From Paracoccaceae bacterium (GTDB lineage: Bacteria > Pseudomonadota > Alphaproteobacteria > Rhodobacterales > Rhodobacteraceae): 9,474 nt of DNA. Of this stretch, positions 1 through 6,948 are shown in pieces (positions within the stretch are counted from its first letter, which is position 1; every line of letters starts with the position of its first letter). The DNA is taken from the NCBI GenBank assembly GCA_025458985.1, contig JALORM010000052.1, forward strand, positions 1-9,474. Reading direction: 5' to 3'. Both the position numbers and the translations under genes were made by a program. Under the pieces are notes generated by a model. The model was not told the DNA's origin. It worked only from the letters and a program-made list of their open reading frames with translations, and searched no databases.

Positions 1-651
1 CACGATCCCGAGGTCGTGGGTGATGAACAGAAGGCTCATCCCCTCGCTGCGCTTGAGGTCGGCCAGAAGGTCGAGGATCTGCGCCTGGATCGTCACGTCA
101 AGCGCCGTCGTCGGTTCGTCCGCGATCAGCAATTCGGGGCCGTTGGCCAATGCCATGGCGATCATCACCCGCTGCCGCTGGCCGCCCGACAGCTGGTGCG
201 GATAGGCGCCGAGACGGGTCTCGGGGTCGCGGATGCCCACCTTGGTCAGAAGCTCCAGCGTCCTCGCCCGGGCCGGTGCGCCGGTCAGGCCCTGGTGTTC
301 GGCGAGGCTCTCGCCGATCTGCCGCGCGATCGTGTGCAGCGGGTTCAGCGAGGTCATCGGCTCCTGGAAGATGAAGCTGATGTCGTTGCCGCGCACCCGG
401 CGCAGCTCGCGTTCCGAGGCGCCGACCATCTCGGCTCCCGCATAGCGGATCGAGCCCTCGACCGTCGCGCTGTCGGGCAGGAGCGCCACGGTCGACAGTG
501 CTGTCACCGACTTGCCCGACCCCGACTCGCCCACCAGCGCAACGGTCTCGCCCTTTCTAACGGTGAACGTGACACCCTTGACCGCCTGCACCAGCCGGCC
601 GTCCTGGCGGAACGTCACCCGAAGGTCGCGAACGTCGAGAACCGTGCTCAT
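1..651 (-). CDS. yejF: YejF: ABC transporter ATP-binding protein (3' end cut by window edge)
   Basis: Cytoplasmic ATPase that would power the YejABEF oligopeptide-type importer. The 217 visible residues form one complete-looking nucleotide-binding domain: Walker A GESGSGKS at 41-48, Q-loop Gln at 96 (FQEP), ABC signature LSGGQ at 154-158, Walker B LLIADE at 174-179, D-loop after it, and the switch His at 212 (THD). The reading frame is open to base 1. Family members of this type are tandem two-NBD proteins of about 530 residues, so a second NBD is expected beyond the left edge (inference). The ATG at 651-649 overlaps the yejE TGA as ATGA, so translation is probably coupled. The motifs alone would also fit OppD/DppD-type ATPases; the yejA-B-E context decides the name. 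Confidence 0.93.
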   Translation of the reverse strand, partial: MSTVLDVRDLRVTFRQDGRLVQAVKGVTFTVRKGETVALVGESGSGKSVTALSTVALLPDSATVEGSIRYAGAEMVGASERELRRVRGNDISFIFQEPMTSLNPLHTIARQIGESLAEHQGLTGAPARARTLELLTKVGIRDPETRLGAYPHQLSGGQRQRVMIAMALANGPELLIADEPTTALDVTIQAQILDLLADLKRSEGMSLLFITHDLGIV

Positions 652-1760
652 CGGAAGGTCTTCCGAGGGTCGAAGGCATCGCGCACACCTTCGAAGATGA
701 ACACCAGCAGCGACAGCATGATCGCGAAGGTGAAGAAGGCGGTGAAGGCCAGCCAGGGCGCCTGGAGGTTGCGCTTGGCCTGCAGCGTCAGCTCGCCCAG
801 CGAGGGCGCCGACGACGGCAGCCCGAAGCCCAGCAGGTCCAGTGCCGCCAGCGTACCAATGGCACCCGCGATCAGGAACGGCAGGAAGGTCAGCGTGGCG
901 ACCATCGCGTTCGGCAGGACGTGGCGGAACATGATGGCAAGGTTCGGCACCCCAAGCGCCCGGGCGGCGCGAACGTATTCGAAGTTCCGCGCGCGCAGGA
1001 ATTCGGCCCGCACCACGCCCACCAGCGCCATCCAGCCGAAGAGCGTCAGCAGCACCACCAGAAGCCAGAAGTTCATCCGCCAGATCGCCGCGACGATGAT
1101 GATCACGTAGAGCGAGGGGGTCGAGTTCCAGATCTCGATGATCCGCTGGAAGACAAGGTCGACCCAGCCGCCGAAGTAGCCCTGGATCGCCCCGGCCGCG
1201 ATTCCGATGGCCGAGGTCGTGAGCGTCACGATCAGCGCGAAGGTAACCGACAGGCGGAAGCCGTAGATCACGCGGGCCAGCACGTCGCGGGCGGTGTCGT
1301 CGGTACCGAGCCAATGATCGGCGTCCGGGGCCGAGGGCGCGGTGCCGGGCAGTTCGCTGACGGTGCGGTAGTTGTAGGGGATGAGCGGCCAGATCATCCA
1401 GCCGCGCTCGACCGGCTCGCCCGCCACGGTGCCGCTGGCCTGAACCTCGGCGATGATGCCGGACGGATCGTCCCAGCATTCCTCGCGCCCCGCGGCGATG
1501 ATCAGGCACTGCACCTCGATGTCGCGGTAAACGGCCTCGGACTGGAAGTCGCCGCCGAATGCCGTCTCGGGGTAGAAGCGGAAGACCGGGGTGTAGTACT
1601 CGCCCCGGTGCTGCACGAGGATCGGCTTGTCATTGGCGATCAGCTCGGCACAGAGCGACAGGCCGTAGAGGATCAGGAAGATCACCAGCGACCAGTAGGC
1701 GCGCCGGTTCGACCGAAAGTTGCGCCAGCGGCGCTGGTTCAGAGGCGACAGCGCGGGCAC
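648..1760 (-). CDS. yejE: YejE: ABC transporter permease
   Basis: Inner-membrane permease of the peptide importer, pairing with YejB. With a GTG start at 1760 it has 370 residues and begins PALSPLNQRRWRNF, the same opening type as E. coli YejE. One membrane segment lies at about 22-40, then a large periplasmic loop (about 41-160), then the permease domain with the coupling (EAA-type) loop EYVRAARALG at 261-270 and a conserved RHVLPNAMVATLTFLP. The C-terminus [10 protein letters not shown] is also family-like. The frame is open upstream to an ATG at 1808, which would add 16 residues overlapping yejB. GTG is preferred because a GGAG lies 7 bases before it (1771-1768) and the family N-terminus starts there. 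The loop is some 30 residues longer than in E. coli and carries Cys85 and Cys95. Confidence 0.93.
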   Translation of the reverse strand: MPALSPLNQRRWRNFRSNRRAYWSLVIFLILYGLSLCAELIANDKPILVQHRGEYYTPVFRFYPETAFGGDFQSEAVYRDIEVQCLIIAAGREECWDDPSGIIAEVQASGTVAGEPVERGWMIWPLIPYNYRTVSELPGTAPSAPDADHWLGTDDTARDVLARVIYGFRLSVTFALIVTLTTSAIGIAAGAIQGYFGGWVDLVFQRIIEIWNSTPSLYVIIIVAAIWRMNFWLLVVLLTLFGWMALVGVVRAEFLRARNFEYVRAARALGVPNLAIMFRHVLPNAMVATLTFLPFLIAGAIGTLAALDLLGFGLPSSAPSLGELTLQAKRNLQAPWLAFTAFFTFAIMLSLLVFIFEGVRDAFDPRKTFR

Positions 1761-1761
1761 G

Positions 1762-2862
1762 TCAGGTCTCCCGGCTTTCGAAGTCGATGCGCGGATCGAT
1801 CCAGACATAGGCCAGATCGGAGATGATGTTCACCAAGAGCCCCAGCAGCGCCGTCAGGTAGAGCGTGCCGAACAGGACCGGATAGTCGCGCGCGACGGCC
1901 GCCTCGTAGAACAGCCGCCCCATCCCGTCGAGCGAGAACAGCCATTCGATCAGAAGCGCGCCCGAGAAGAACACCGACAGAAACAGGCCCGGGAAGCCCG
2001 CAATGACGATCAGCATGGCGTTGCGGAAGACATGTCCGTAAAGCACGCGCCGCTCGCTCAGCCCCTTGGCTCGCGCCGTCATCACGTAGAGCTTGCGGAT
2101 TTCGTCGAGGAAAGAGTTCTTCGTCAGCAGCGTCAGGGTCGCGAAGGACGAGATGGTGATGGCGGCGACCGGCAGAACCAGGTGCCAGAAGTAATCGACG
2201 ACCTTGCCCCAGAGGCTCAGCTGGTCCCAGTTGTCCGAGGTAAGACCCCTCAGCGGAAAGATCTGCCAGTAGGACCCGCCGGCGAACAGCACGATCAGAA
2301 GAACCGCAAACAGGAAGCTCGGGATCGCGTAGCCGACGATGATGAGTCCCGAAGTCCAGGAATCGAATGGAGTGCCATCCCGCACCGCCTTGCGGATGCC
2401 CAGCGGGATCGAGATCAGGTAGGCGATCAGCGTCGACCAGAGCCCGAGCGAGATCGAGACCGGCATCTTTTCCAGCACCAGGTCGACCACGGTGATCGAC
2501 CGGAAGTAGCTTTCGCCGAAGTCGAAGCGCAGGTAGTTCCACATCATCGTCAGGAACCGCTCGACCGGGGGCTTGTCGAAGCCGAACTCGCGTTCAAGCT
2601 GTTCTATGAACTCGGGTGGCAGGCCGCGGGCACCGACATAGCGCTCGTCGGTGCCGCCTGCGCCCGCCGCATCCGTGGCGGCGGTCCCGCCTCCGGTCGA
2701 TCCGCTGATGTTCTGCAGGGGATCGCCCGCGCCCTCCATCCGCGCGATGATCTGCTCGATCGGACCGCCCGGCACGAACTGCACCAGGGTGAAGTTGATG
2801 ATCATGATCCCGAGCAGCGTCGGGATCACCAGCAAGAGCCTGCGGAGGATGTAGGCGCCCAC
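1762..2862 (-). CDS. yejB: YejB: ABC transporter permease
   Basis: Inner-membrane permease partner of YejE (366 residues; E. coli YejB is about the same length). It starts at GTG 2862, giving [19 protein letters not shown], the typical first transmembrane segment of OppB-type permeases. A periplasmic stretch follows, including a Gly/Ala/Thr-rich low-complexity linker at about 46-72. The permease domain covers about 135-355, with the coupling loop [24 protein letters not shown] from 259. The C-terminus DPRIDFESR matches the family ending. The gene starts 15 bp after the yejA stop with only a weak AGG-type ribosome site, and its stop is 1 bp before the proposed yejE start, so expression is probably coupled across A-B-E-F. 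Confidence 0.94.
   Translation of the reverse strand: MGAYILRRLLLVIPTLLGIMIINFTLVQFVPGGPIEQIIARMEGAGDPLQNISGSTGGGTAATDAAGAGGTDERYVGARGLPPEFIEQLEREFGFDKPPVERFLTMMWNYLRFDFGESYFRSITVVDLVLEKMPVSISLGLWSTLIAYLISIPLGIRKAVRDGTPFDSWTSGLIIVGYAIPSFLFAVLLIVLFAGGSYWQIFPLRGLTSDNWDQLSLWGKVVDYFWHLVLPVAAITISSFATLTLLTKNSFLDEIRKLYVMTARAKGLSERRVLYGHVFRNAMLIVIAGFPGLFLSVFFSGALLIEWLFSLDGMGRLFYEAAVARDYPVLFGTLYLTALLGLLVNIISDLAYVWIDPRIDFESRET
1765..1772 (-). promoter_or_regulatory. Ribosome binding site deciding the yejE GTG start
   Basis: On the minus strand the end of yejB reads GGGAGACC, then the TGA stop, one C and GTG. The GGAG core (1771-1768) is 7 bases from the GTG at 1760, so the site sits inside the last yejB codons. 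The alternative ATG at 1808 has no comparable placement relative to the family N-terminus. Confidence 0.55.
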
Positions 2863-2877
2863 GGCCCTGGCCTGTCG

Positions 2878-4797
2878 CTAGCGCAGCGCGCCCGCAGCGC
2901 GGAGCCGCCCTTCCGCCTCGGGGTCGAACCACCAGAAATCGAGATAGCCAAGGGCAAGAGGCGGCAGGGTTTCGGGGTGGCGGTACATGTCGTAGTAGGC
3001 GACCCAGTAGTTGCCGCTGTACCAGAGCGGCAAGTCGAAGCCGACCGACCGCAGGGCGCGGTCCACCGCGCGGACACCGGTCTTCATGTCGTCGAGCGAG
3101 GTCGCGTCGATGACGCTGCCGATCAGCCGGTCGATGGCGGGGTTGCGCAGGCGCATCAGGTTGCGCGAACTGTCGTCCGCGGTCTTCGACGCGAACCACT
3201 GTTCCAGCCCGATGGAGGGCTCGAACGGCAGGCTGAAGCGCTGGCTCGTCATGTCGAAGTCGCCCTTGCGGCGGCGTTCGACATATTGTGCGCTGTCGAC
3301 CCGCTCGAGCCGCGCGCGGACGCCCAGGCTGGTGAGGTTCTCGATATAGGGGTTGATGACCCGGTCGAACATCGGGTTGAACTGGAGGATCAGCAGGTCC
3401 AGCACCTTGCCCTCGGCATTGCGGCGCAGCCCGTCGGGGCCGGTCGTCCAGCCGGCTTCGTCCAGAAGCGCACTCGCCTGCCGGATCAACTGCCGCGAGG
3501 GGCGGTTCGCGGACGGATCGTTGGCCGGCGGGACGTAGGCCTCGTCGGTCAGGATCGACTCGGGCAGCAGGCCCTCTTCGACCAGCGGCCGAAGCAGCGC
3601 AAGCTCGCCTTCCGAGGGCACGCCCTCGGCCGCAAGGTCGGTGCCGCTCCAGAACGACACGGGCCGCTGGTAGAGCCCGAAGTAGAGCGTGGCGTTCGAC
3701 CATTCGAAGTTGAACATCAGGCTGATCGCCCGGCGCACCCTCTCGTCCTGCCACTCCGGCCGGTCCAGGTTGAAGACCCAGGCCAGTCGGTCGCCCACGT
3801 TGCCGTCGGGGATCTCTTCGCGGACGACCCAGCCGTTGGTCACGCCGGGGAAGTCGTAGCGCTCCGCCCAGGTCTGCGGCTCGCTCTCGATGCGGAAGGT
3901 GTAGGCGCCGGCCTTGAACCCTTCGAAGGCGGCATCGCTGTCGGCGAAGTACTCGACCCGGATGCGGTCGAAGTTGTTGCGGCCGATGCTGAACGGATGG
4001 TCGTAGCCCCAGTAGTCGGGGTTGCGGCGATAGACCACGCGCCGGTTGAAGTCGAAGCTGTCCAGCACATAGGCGCCCGTCGACATGAAGGGCTCGCGCG
4101 TGCTTTGGTCAAGCCGCTGACCCTTCGCCTCGAACCAGGCCTTCGAGAATACCGGCGTCCCGCCGGCGATGCCGACGCGGTCGCGCACCGAGGAGTCGGG
4201 GTTGAACCGGAAGGTGATCCGGTAGTCGCCTTCGACCACGACCTCCTTGATGAAGCCTTCGACCACGGACCGGTATTCGGGGATGCCCTGGGTCTGGAAC
4301 AGGTTGAAGCTGTAGGCGACATCCTCGGCCGTCATCGGCGTTCCGTCGGCAAAGGTCACGTCCTCGCGCAGGTTGAAGGTCACGAAGGACAGATCCTCGG
4401 GGTATTCAAGCGTCGTGCAGAGGAAGCAGTACGATCCGTAGGGATCGTCGGCCGTGCTGGTCAGCAGGCTTTCGCTGCCGATGGTGTTCAGCGCGGCCGG
4501 TACGCCGGCGCGGGCGTACTGGTTGAAGCTGTCGAAGTTGCCCTGCGACCAGATCGAGATCTCACCGCCCTTCGGCGCATCGGGGTTGACGTAGTCGAGG
4601 TGGGCCATGTCGGCGGGGTACTTCAGTTCGCCGAAGTTCGAATAGCCGTGCGAGACGGTGACCTCGCCCTGCGCCCGTGCCGGTCCCGCGGCCAGCGCGG
4701 CCAGCGCCAGCACGCCGAAGCCCATCCAGCCAAGCCAACCCGCGGCGGCACGTTGCGGCCGGGCGAGGGTCCTTGCCGGGGCACTGGGATAGGTCAT
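2878..4797 (-). CDS. yejA: YejA: periplasmic extracellular solute-binding protein, family 5
   Basis: Substrate-binding protein that captures peptides (in enterobacteria also microcin C) and delivers them to YejBE. The 639 residues start with a basic N-terminus and a hydrophobic core at about 21-38, ending in ARA|QG, a likely signal peptidase I site at 42/43. The family-5 signature FADGTPMTAEDV is at 149-160. Other YejA-like stretches include HLDYVNPDAPKGG (67-79), RNNFDRIRVEY and the C-terminal LGYLDFWWFDPEAEGRL. Length is slightly above E. coli YejA (about 604). The ATG at 4797 has a strong GGAGG 8 bases upstream (4810-4806). First gene of the operon. Residues 124 and 127 form a CFLC pair near the N-terminal lobe. 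Substrate in this organism is not shown by sequence. Confidence 0.94.
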   Translation of the reverse strand: MTYPSAPARTLARPQRAAAGWLGWMGFGVLALAALAAGPARAQGEVTVSHGYSNFGELKYPADMAHLDYVNPDAPKGGEISIWSQGNFDSFNQYARAGVPAALNTIGSESLLTSTADDPYGSYCFLCTTLEYPEDLSFVTFNLREDVTFADGTPMTAEDVAYSFNLFQTQGIPEYRSVVEGFIKEVVVEGDYRITFRFNPDSSVRDRVGIAGGTPVFSKAWFEAKGQRLDQSTREPFMSTGAYVLDSFDFNRRVVYRRNPDYWGYDHPFSIGRNNFDRIRVEYFADSDAAFEGFKAGAYTFRIESEPQTWAERYDFPGVTNGWVVREEIPDGNVGDRLAWVFNLDRPEWQDERVRRAISLMFNFEWSNATLYFGLYQRPVSFWSGTDLAAEGVPSEGELALLRPLVEEGLLPESILTDEAYVPPANDPSANRPSRQLIRQASALLDEAGWTTGPDGLRRNAEGKVLDLLILQFNPMFDRVINPYIENLTSLGVRARLERVDSAQYVERRRKGDFDMTSQRFSLPFEPSIGLEQWFASKTADDSSRNLMRLRNPAIDRLIGSVIDATSLDDMKTGVRAVDRALRSVGFDLPLWYSGNYWVAYYDMYRHPETLPPLALGYLDFWWFDPEAEGRLRAAGALR

Positions 4798-4802
4798 GCG
4801 GC

Positions 4803-4810
4803 GGTCCTCC
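4803..4810 (-). promoter_or_regulatory. Shine-Dalgarno of yejA
   Basis: Minus strand reads GGAGGACC followed by GCCGC and ATG; the GGAGG core is 8 bases from the start at 4797. It fixes this ATG as the start. The rest of the leader (4811-4940) contains no convincing -35/-10 pair that I could pick by eye, although the yej promoter must lie here or further upstream. Confidence 0.6.
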
Positions 4811-4940
4811 GGGTCGGTGTCGGGTCAGGGTGCAGGTGGCGAGGCCGCCACGCGGCGTCTGCCAGAGGCTAGTTTCAGCGAGACGGCCTCTGCAAGTTTC
4901 GTTTGCGTGAAGAACATGTCGCGCCGGCGGGCATCGTCCA

Positions 4941-4978
4941 ACGAAAAAGGGGCCGCACCGGTCCGGTGGGCCCCTTTG
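4941..4978 (-). terminator. Rho-independent terminator of the cytochrome c gene
   Basis: A 9-bp stem pairs 4946-4954 (AAAGGGGCC on the plus strand) with 4969-4977. An inner 5-bp stem pairs 4956-4960 with 4964-4968 around a 3-base loop, leaving one bulged G. Read on the minus strand it follows the cytochrome stop codon at 4997 by about 19 bp and ends CCCCTTTTTCGTT, a proper T-tract. It therefore terminates cycM transcription and separates it from the downstream yejA operon on the same strand. On the plus strand the trailing CCCCTTTGCG is a poor T-tract. Confidence 0.85.
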
Positions 4979-4996
4979 CGGCGATCCGGTCCTGCC

Positions 4997-5521
4997 TCAA
5001 CCGCCGGTCGTGGCAAGGTAGGCGATCAGGTTCGCCCGGTCCTCGACATCGCGCATCCCGTTGTACGACATCTTGGTGCCGGGCGTGTACTCGCGCGGGT
5101 TGGTCAGGAATGCGTTCAGGTTCTCCGGCGACCAGACCTGATCGGCCTGCGCCAGCATTCCTTCGGAATAGGCGAAGCCCGCGACCGACGCCTTCGGCCG
5201 TTCGACGACGCCGTTGAGGTGCGGGCCGGTCCCGTCGGTTCCATCCAGCTTGTGGCAGGCCTGGCATTGCCGCCAGAGCGCCTCGCCGGCGCCCGCGTCC
5301 GCGGCCGCGAACACCTCGGCGAAGGGCACCGCCGCTTCGGCCTCGGCCGTCTCGGTCCCCTCGGCCGCCTCTTCCTCGCCCGTGTCGATCACGTAGGCCT
5401 GTTCGCCGTGGGCGCCATGGCCGCCGTGATAGAGGCCTTCGCTGGCCCAGCCCAACAGAAGGAACACCAGAAGCGCTGCGCAAAGTGCGCCGACAGTCTT
5501 GGTAAGCGTCATCGTGTCCAT
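4997..5521 (-). CDS. cycM: Membrane-anchored class I cytochrome c (CycM/cytochrome c552-like)
   Basis: Small electron carrier, probably linking the bc1 complex to terminal oxidases on the periplasmic face (role known for Paracoccus CycM; inferred here). With ATG 5521 it has 174 residues: an uncleaved membrane anchor at about 8-25, a His/Gly patch then a Glu/Ala-rich flexible linker (about 30-65), and a class I heme domain. The heme motif CQACH is at 86-90, followed by KLDGTDGTGPHLNGVV; the axial Met is likely Met151 in GTKMSYNG; the terminal helix is EDRANLIAYLATTG. The start MDTMTLTK resembles the recalled family start. An in-frame ATG at 5536 with AAGG 4 bases before it is a reasonable alternative (179 residues); the still longer frame to 5605 is unlikely. 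Confidence 0.87.
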   Translation of the reverse strand: MDTMTLTKTVGALCAALLVFLLLGWASEGLYHGGHGAHGEQAYVIDTGEEEAAEGTETAEAEAAVPFAEVFAAADAGAGEALWRQCQACHKLDGTDGTGPHLNGVVERPKASVAGFAYSEGMLAQADQVWSPENLNAFLTNPREYTPGTKMSYNGMRDVEDRANLIAYLATTGG

Positions 5522-5555
5522 GGTGTCGCGGTCCATCAGGCCTTCGGGTCGGGCG

Positions 5556-5585
5556 TATGTATCCGCTTCCCCCTCGAAAGCGCAA
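5556..5585 (-). promoter_or_regulatory. Candidate promoter for the cytochrome c gene
   Basis: On the minus strand, TTGCGC (5585-5580) is followed after 18 bp by TACATA (5561-5556), a plausible sigma-70-type pair that would give a leader of roughly 28 bases before the ATG at 5521. The -10 match is modest and the site was chosen by eye, so confidence is low. If used, transcription would begin between the two divergent genes. Confidence 0.25.
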
Positions 5586-5615
5586 GGTGTAGTTGGCGCG
5601 ACCAAAAGGCACGAC

Positions 5616-5625
5616 GGAGGAAGGG
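5616..5625 (+). promoter_or_regulatory. Shine-Dalgarno fixing the pheA start
   Basis: GGAGGAAGGG ends two bases before the ATG at 5628. It selects this ATG over the in-frame upstream start at 5499, which would overlap the divergent cytochrome gene and add 43 residues unlike any prephenate dehydratase N-terminus. Confidence 0.7.
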
Positions 5626-5627
5626 CA

Positions 5628-6461
5628 ATGACCGGACGGATCGCGTTCCAGGGAGAGCCTGGCGCCTATTCCCACCAGGCCTGCCGCGAGGCGCGCCCGG
5701 GCATGGAAGCGCTGCCCTGCGCGACGTTCGAGGACGCGATCGAGGCGGTGCGCCGGGGCGAGGCGGACCTGGCCATGCTGCCGGTCGAGAACTCCACCTA
5801 CGGTCGGGTGGCCGACATCCATCACCTGCTGCCGGACTCGGGGCTCCACATCGTCGACGAGGCCTTCGTCCGGGTGCACATCAACCTTCTGGCCGTGCGC
5901 GGCGCGCTGATCGGAGACATCCGGCGCGCGATGAGCCACACCGTCCTGCTCGGCCAGTGCCGCGACTTCCTGAGGCAAAACCAGATCCAGGGCGTCACGG
6001 GTGCCGACACGGCGGGGTCGGCCAAACTTGTCGCCGCGACGGGCGACCCGTCGCTGGGCGCGCTCGCCTCGGAACTGGCGGGCGAGATCTACGGGCTCGA
6101 CATCATCGCGCGGCACATCGAGGACCAGCAGAACAACACCACGCGGTTTCTGATCATGTCGCGCGAGCCGAACCTGAATCGCCGCGGCGATGCCGGCATG
6201 ATGACGACACTTGTCTTCCGCGTTCGCAACATCCCCGCCGCGCTCTACAAGGCGATGGGCGGCTTCGCCACGAACGGCGTCAACCTGACCAAGCTTGAAA
6301 GCTACATGGTGGACGGATCGTTCTCGGCGACGCAGTTCTACGCGGATATCGAAGGCCACCCCGACGACCGCAGCGTGCGTCTGGCGCTGGAAGAGCTTGA
6401 CTACTTCACCACGCACATGAAGCTGCTCGGGGTCTATCCGGCCGATCAGCGGCGGCGCTGA
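5628..6461 (+). CDS. pheA: Prephenate dehydratase, stand-alone with ACT domain
   Basis: Cytoplasmic enzyme converting prephenate to phenylpyruvate, the branch step to phenylalanine. The 277 residues begin MTGRIAFQGEPGAYSHQA. The catalytic dehydratase domain covers about 4-178, with DLAMLPVENSTYGRV (47-61), SHTVLLGQC (103-111), the ADTAGSA stretch (127-132) and the catalytic TRF at 172-174 in NNTTRFLIM. The ACT regulatory domain follows at about 192-270 (VFRVRNIPAALYKAMGGF, then GVNLTKLESYM). There is no chorismate mutase domain, unlike the fused P-protein of E. coli. The ACT motifs are altered: PAAL and ESYM stand where the classical GALV and ESRP motifs lie, so Phe feedback may differ. Its stop is 2 bp from that of the convergent SRPBCC gene. 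Confidence 0.95.
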   Translation: MTGRIAFQGEPGAYSHQACREARPGMEALPCATFEDAIEAVRRGEADLAMLPVENSTYGRVADIHHLLPDSGLHIVDEAFVRVHINLLAVRGALIGDIRRAMSHTVLLGQCRDFLRQNQIQGVTGADTAGSAKLVAATGDPSLGALASELAGEIYGLDIIARHIEDQQNNTTRFLIMSREPNLNRRGDAGMMTTLVFRVRNIPAALYKAMGGFATNGVNLTKLESYMVDGSFSATQFYADIEGHPDDRSVRLALEELDYFTTHMKLLGVYPADQRRR

Positions 6462-6463
6462 CC

Positions 6464-6934
6464 CTAGCGCGTCGGGGTCTGGCGCTTCTGTTCAAGCTGC
6501 CGGGCGAAGCCGTGGAAGCGCGCCTTGAAGCGGTTCGACAGCGACGCCTTCGCCAGCTTGAGCGACTGCAGCATCAGCCGCGCCGTCAGGCTGCGGGGCT
6601 TGACGTCAAGATCGACGCGAAGGCGCGTGCGCCGCGGGGACAGTTCGGTCAGGTCAAGCACCATCCGCCCCTCGAACCCGCCGATCCGGCCGAGGGTGGA
6701 CAAGCCCCTGGGCGGGTCCCAGGTCTCGATCCCGGTCGACAGCTCGCGGTCGCGGCCGCGGTGGCGGAACCGCACGGTCCAGCGCCGCCCCAACCCGGGC
6801 GACGAAAGGTCCCCGCCGCGCTCCACCTCGGCCCCGCGCCGCAGCGCCTCGCGCTCGATCCGCTCGAAGTCGGTCAGCGCCGCGAAAACCTCGGCGATGG
6901 GAACCTCGATGTCTTCCCGCGTTGTGAACCGCAT
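6464..6934 (-). CDS. SRPBCC-fold (START/polyketide-cyclase-like) protein of unknown function
   Basis: A 156-residue protein with no signal peptide or membrane segment. The N-terminus MRFTTREDIEVPIAEVFAALTDFERIE is the first strand and helices typical of SRPBCC ligand-binding folds; a series of strands follows (RWTVRFRHRGR, MVLDLTEL, TRLRVDLDV), then a long amphipathic C-terminal helix rich in Lys/Arg (about 118-150). These proteins bind hydrophobic ligands or act as coenzyme Q or lipid binding factors, but nothing visible identifies the ligand. The ATG lies 11 bp after the nudC stop, and a GAGGG overlapping that TGA is 8 bases upstream, so it is probably co-translated with nudC. Assignment to the fold is by pattern of the N-terminus and length. 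Confidence 0.8.
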   Translation of the reverse strand: MRFTTREDIEVPIAEVFAALTDFERIEREALRRGAEVERGGDLSSPGLGRRWTVRFRHRGRDRELSTGIETWDPPRGLSTLGRIGGFEGRMVLDLTELSPRRTRLRVDLDVKPRSLTARLMLQSLKLAKASLSNRFKARFHGFARQLEQKRQTPTR

Positions 6935-6942
6935 GCCCTAAT

Positions 6943-6948
6943 CCCTCA
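6943..6948 (-). promoter_or_regulatory. Ribosome binding site overlapping the nudC stop codon
   Basis: On the minus strand the nudC TGA (6948-6946) is part of TGAGGG; GAGGG is 8 bases from the ATG at 6934. A second, closer AGGG is only one base from the ATG and too near to work. The arrangement suggests translational coupling of the SRPBCC gene to nudC. Confidence 0.45.

Noticed and set aside
2656..2728. Gly/Ala/Thr-rich stretch in YejB as an insertion or repeat
   Set aside because: E. coli YejB also has a variable low-complexity linker at this place; no repeat unit at the DNA level.
1720..4872. Plus-strand open frame of about 1050 codons opposite yejB and yejA
   Set aside because: It is antisense to two genes with full family similarity; its composition (Arg, Gly, Glu, Asp, His, Val rich, no domains) is what the complement of GC-rich coding DNA gives.
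4796..6298. Plus-strand 500-codon frame overlapping the cytochrome and pheA genes
   Set aside because: It runs through a terminator, an antisense gene and a frame-shifted view of pheA, with no recognisable domain; a shadow.
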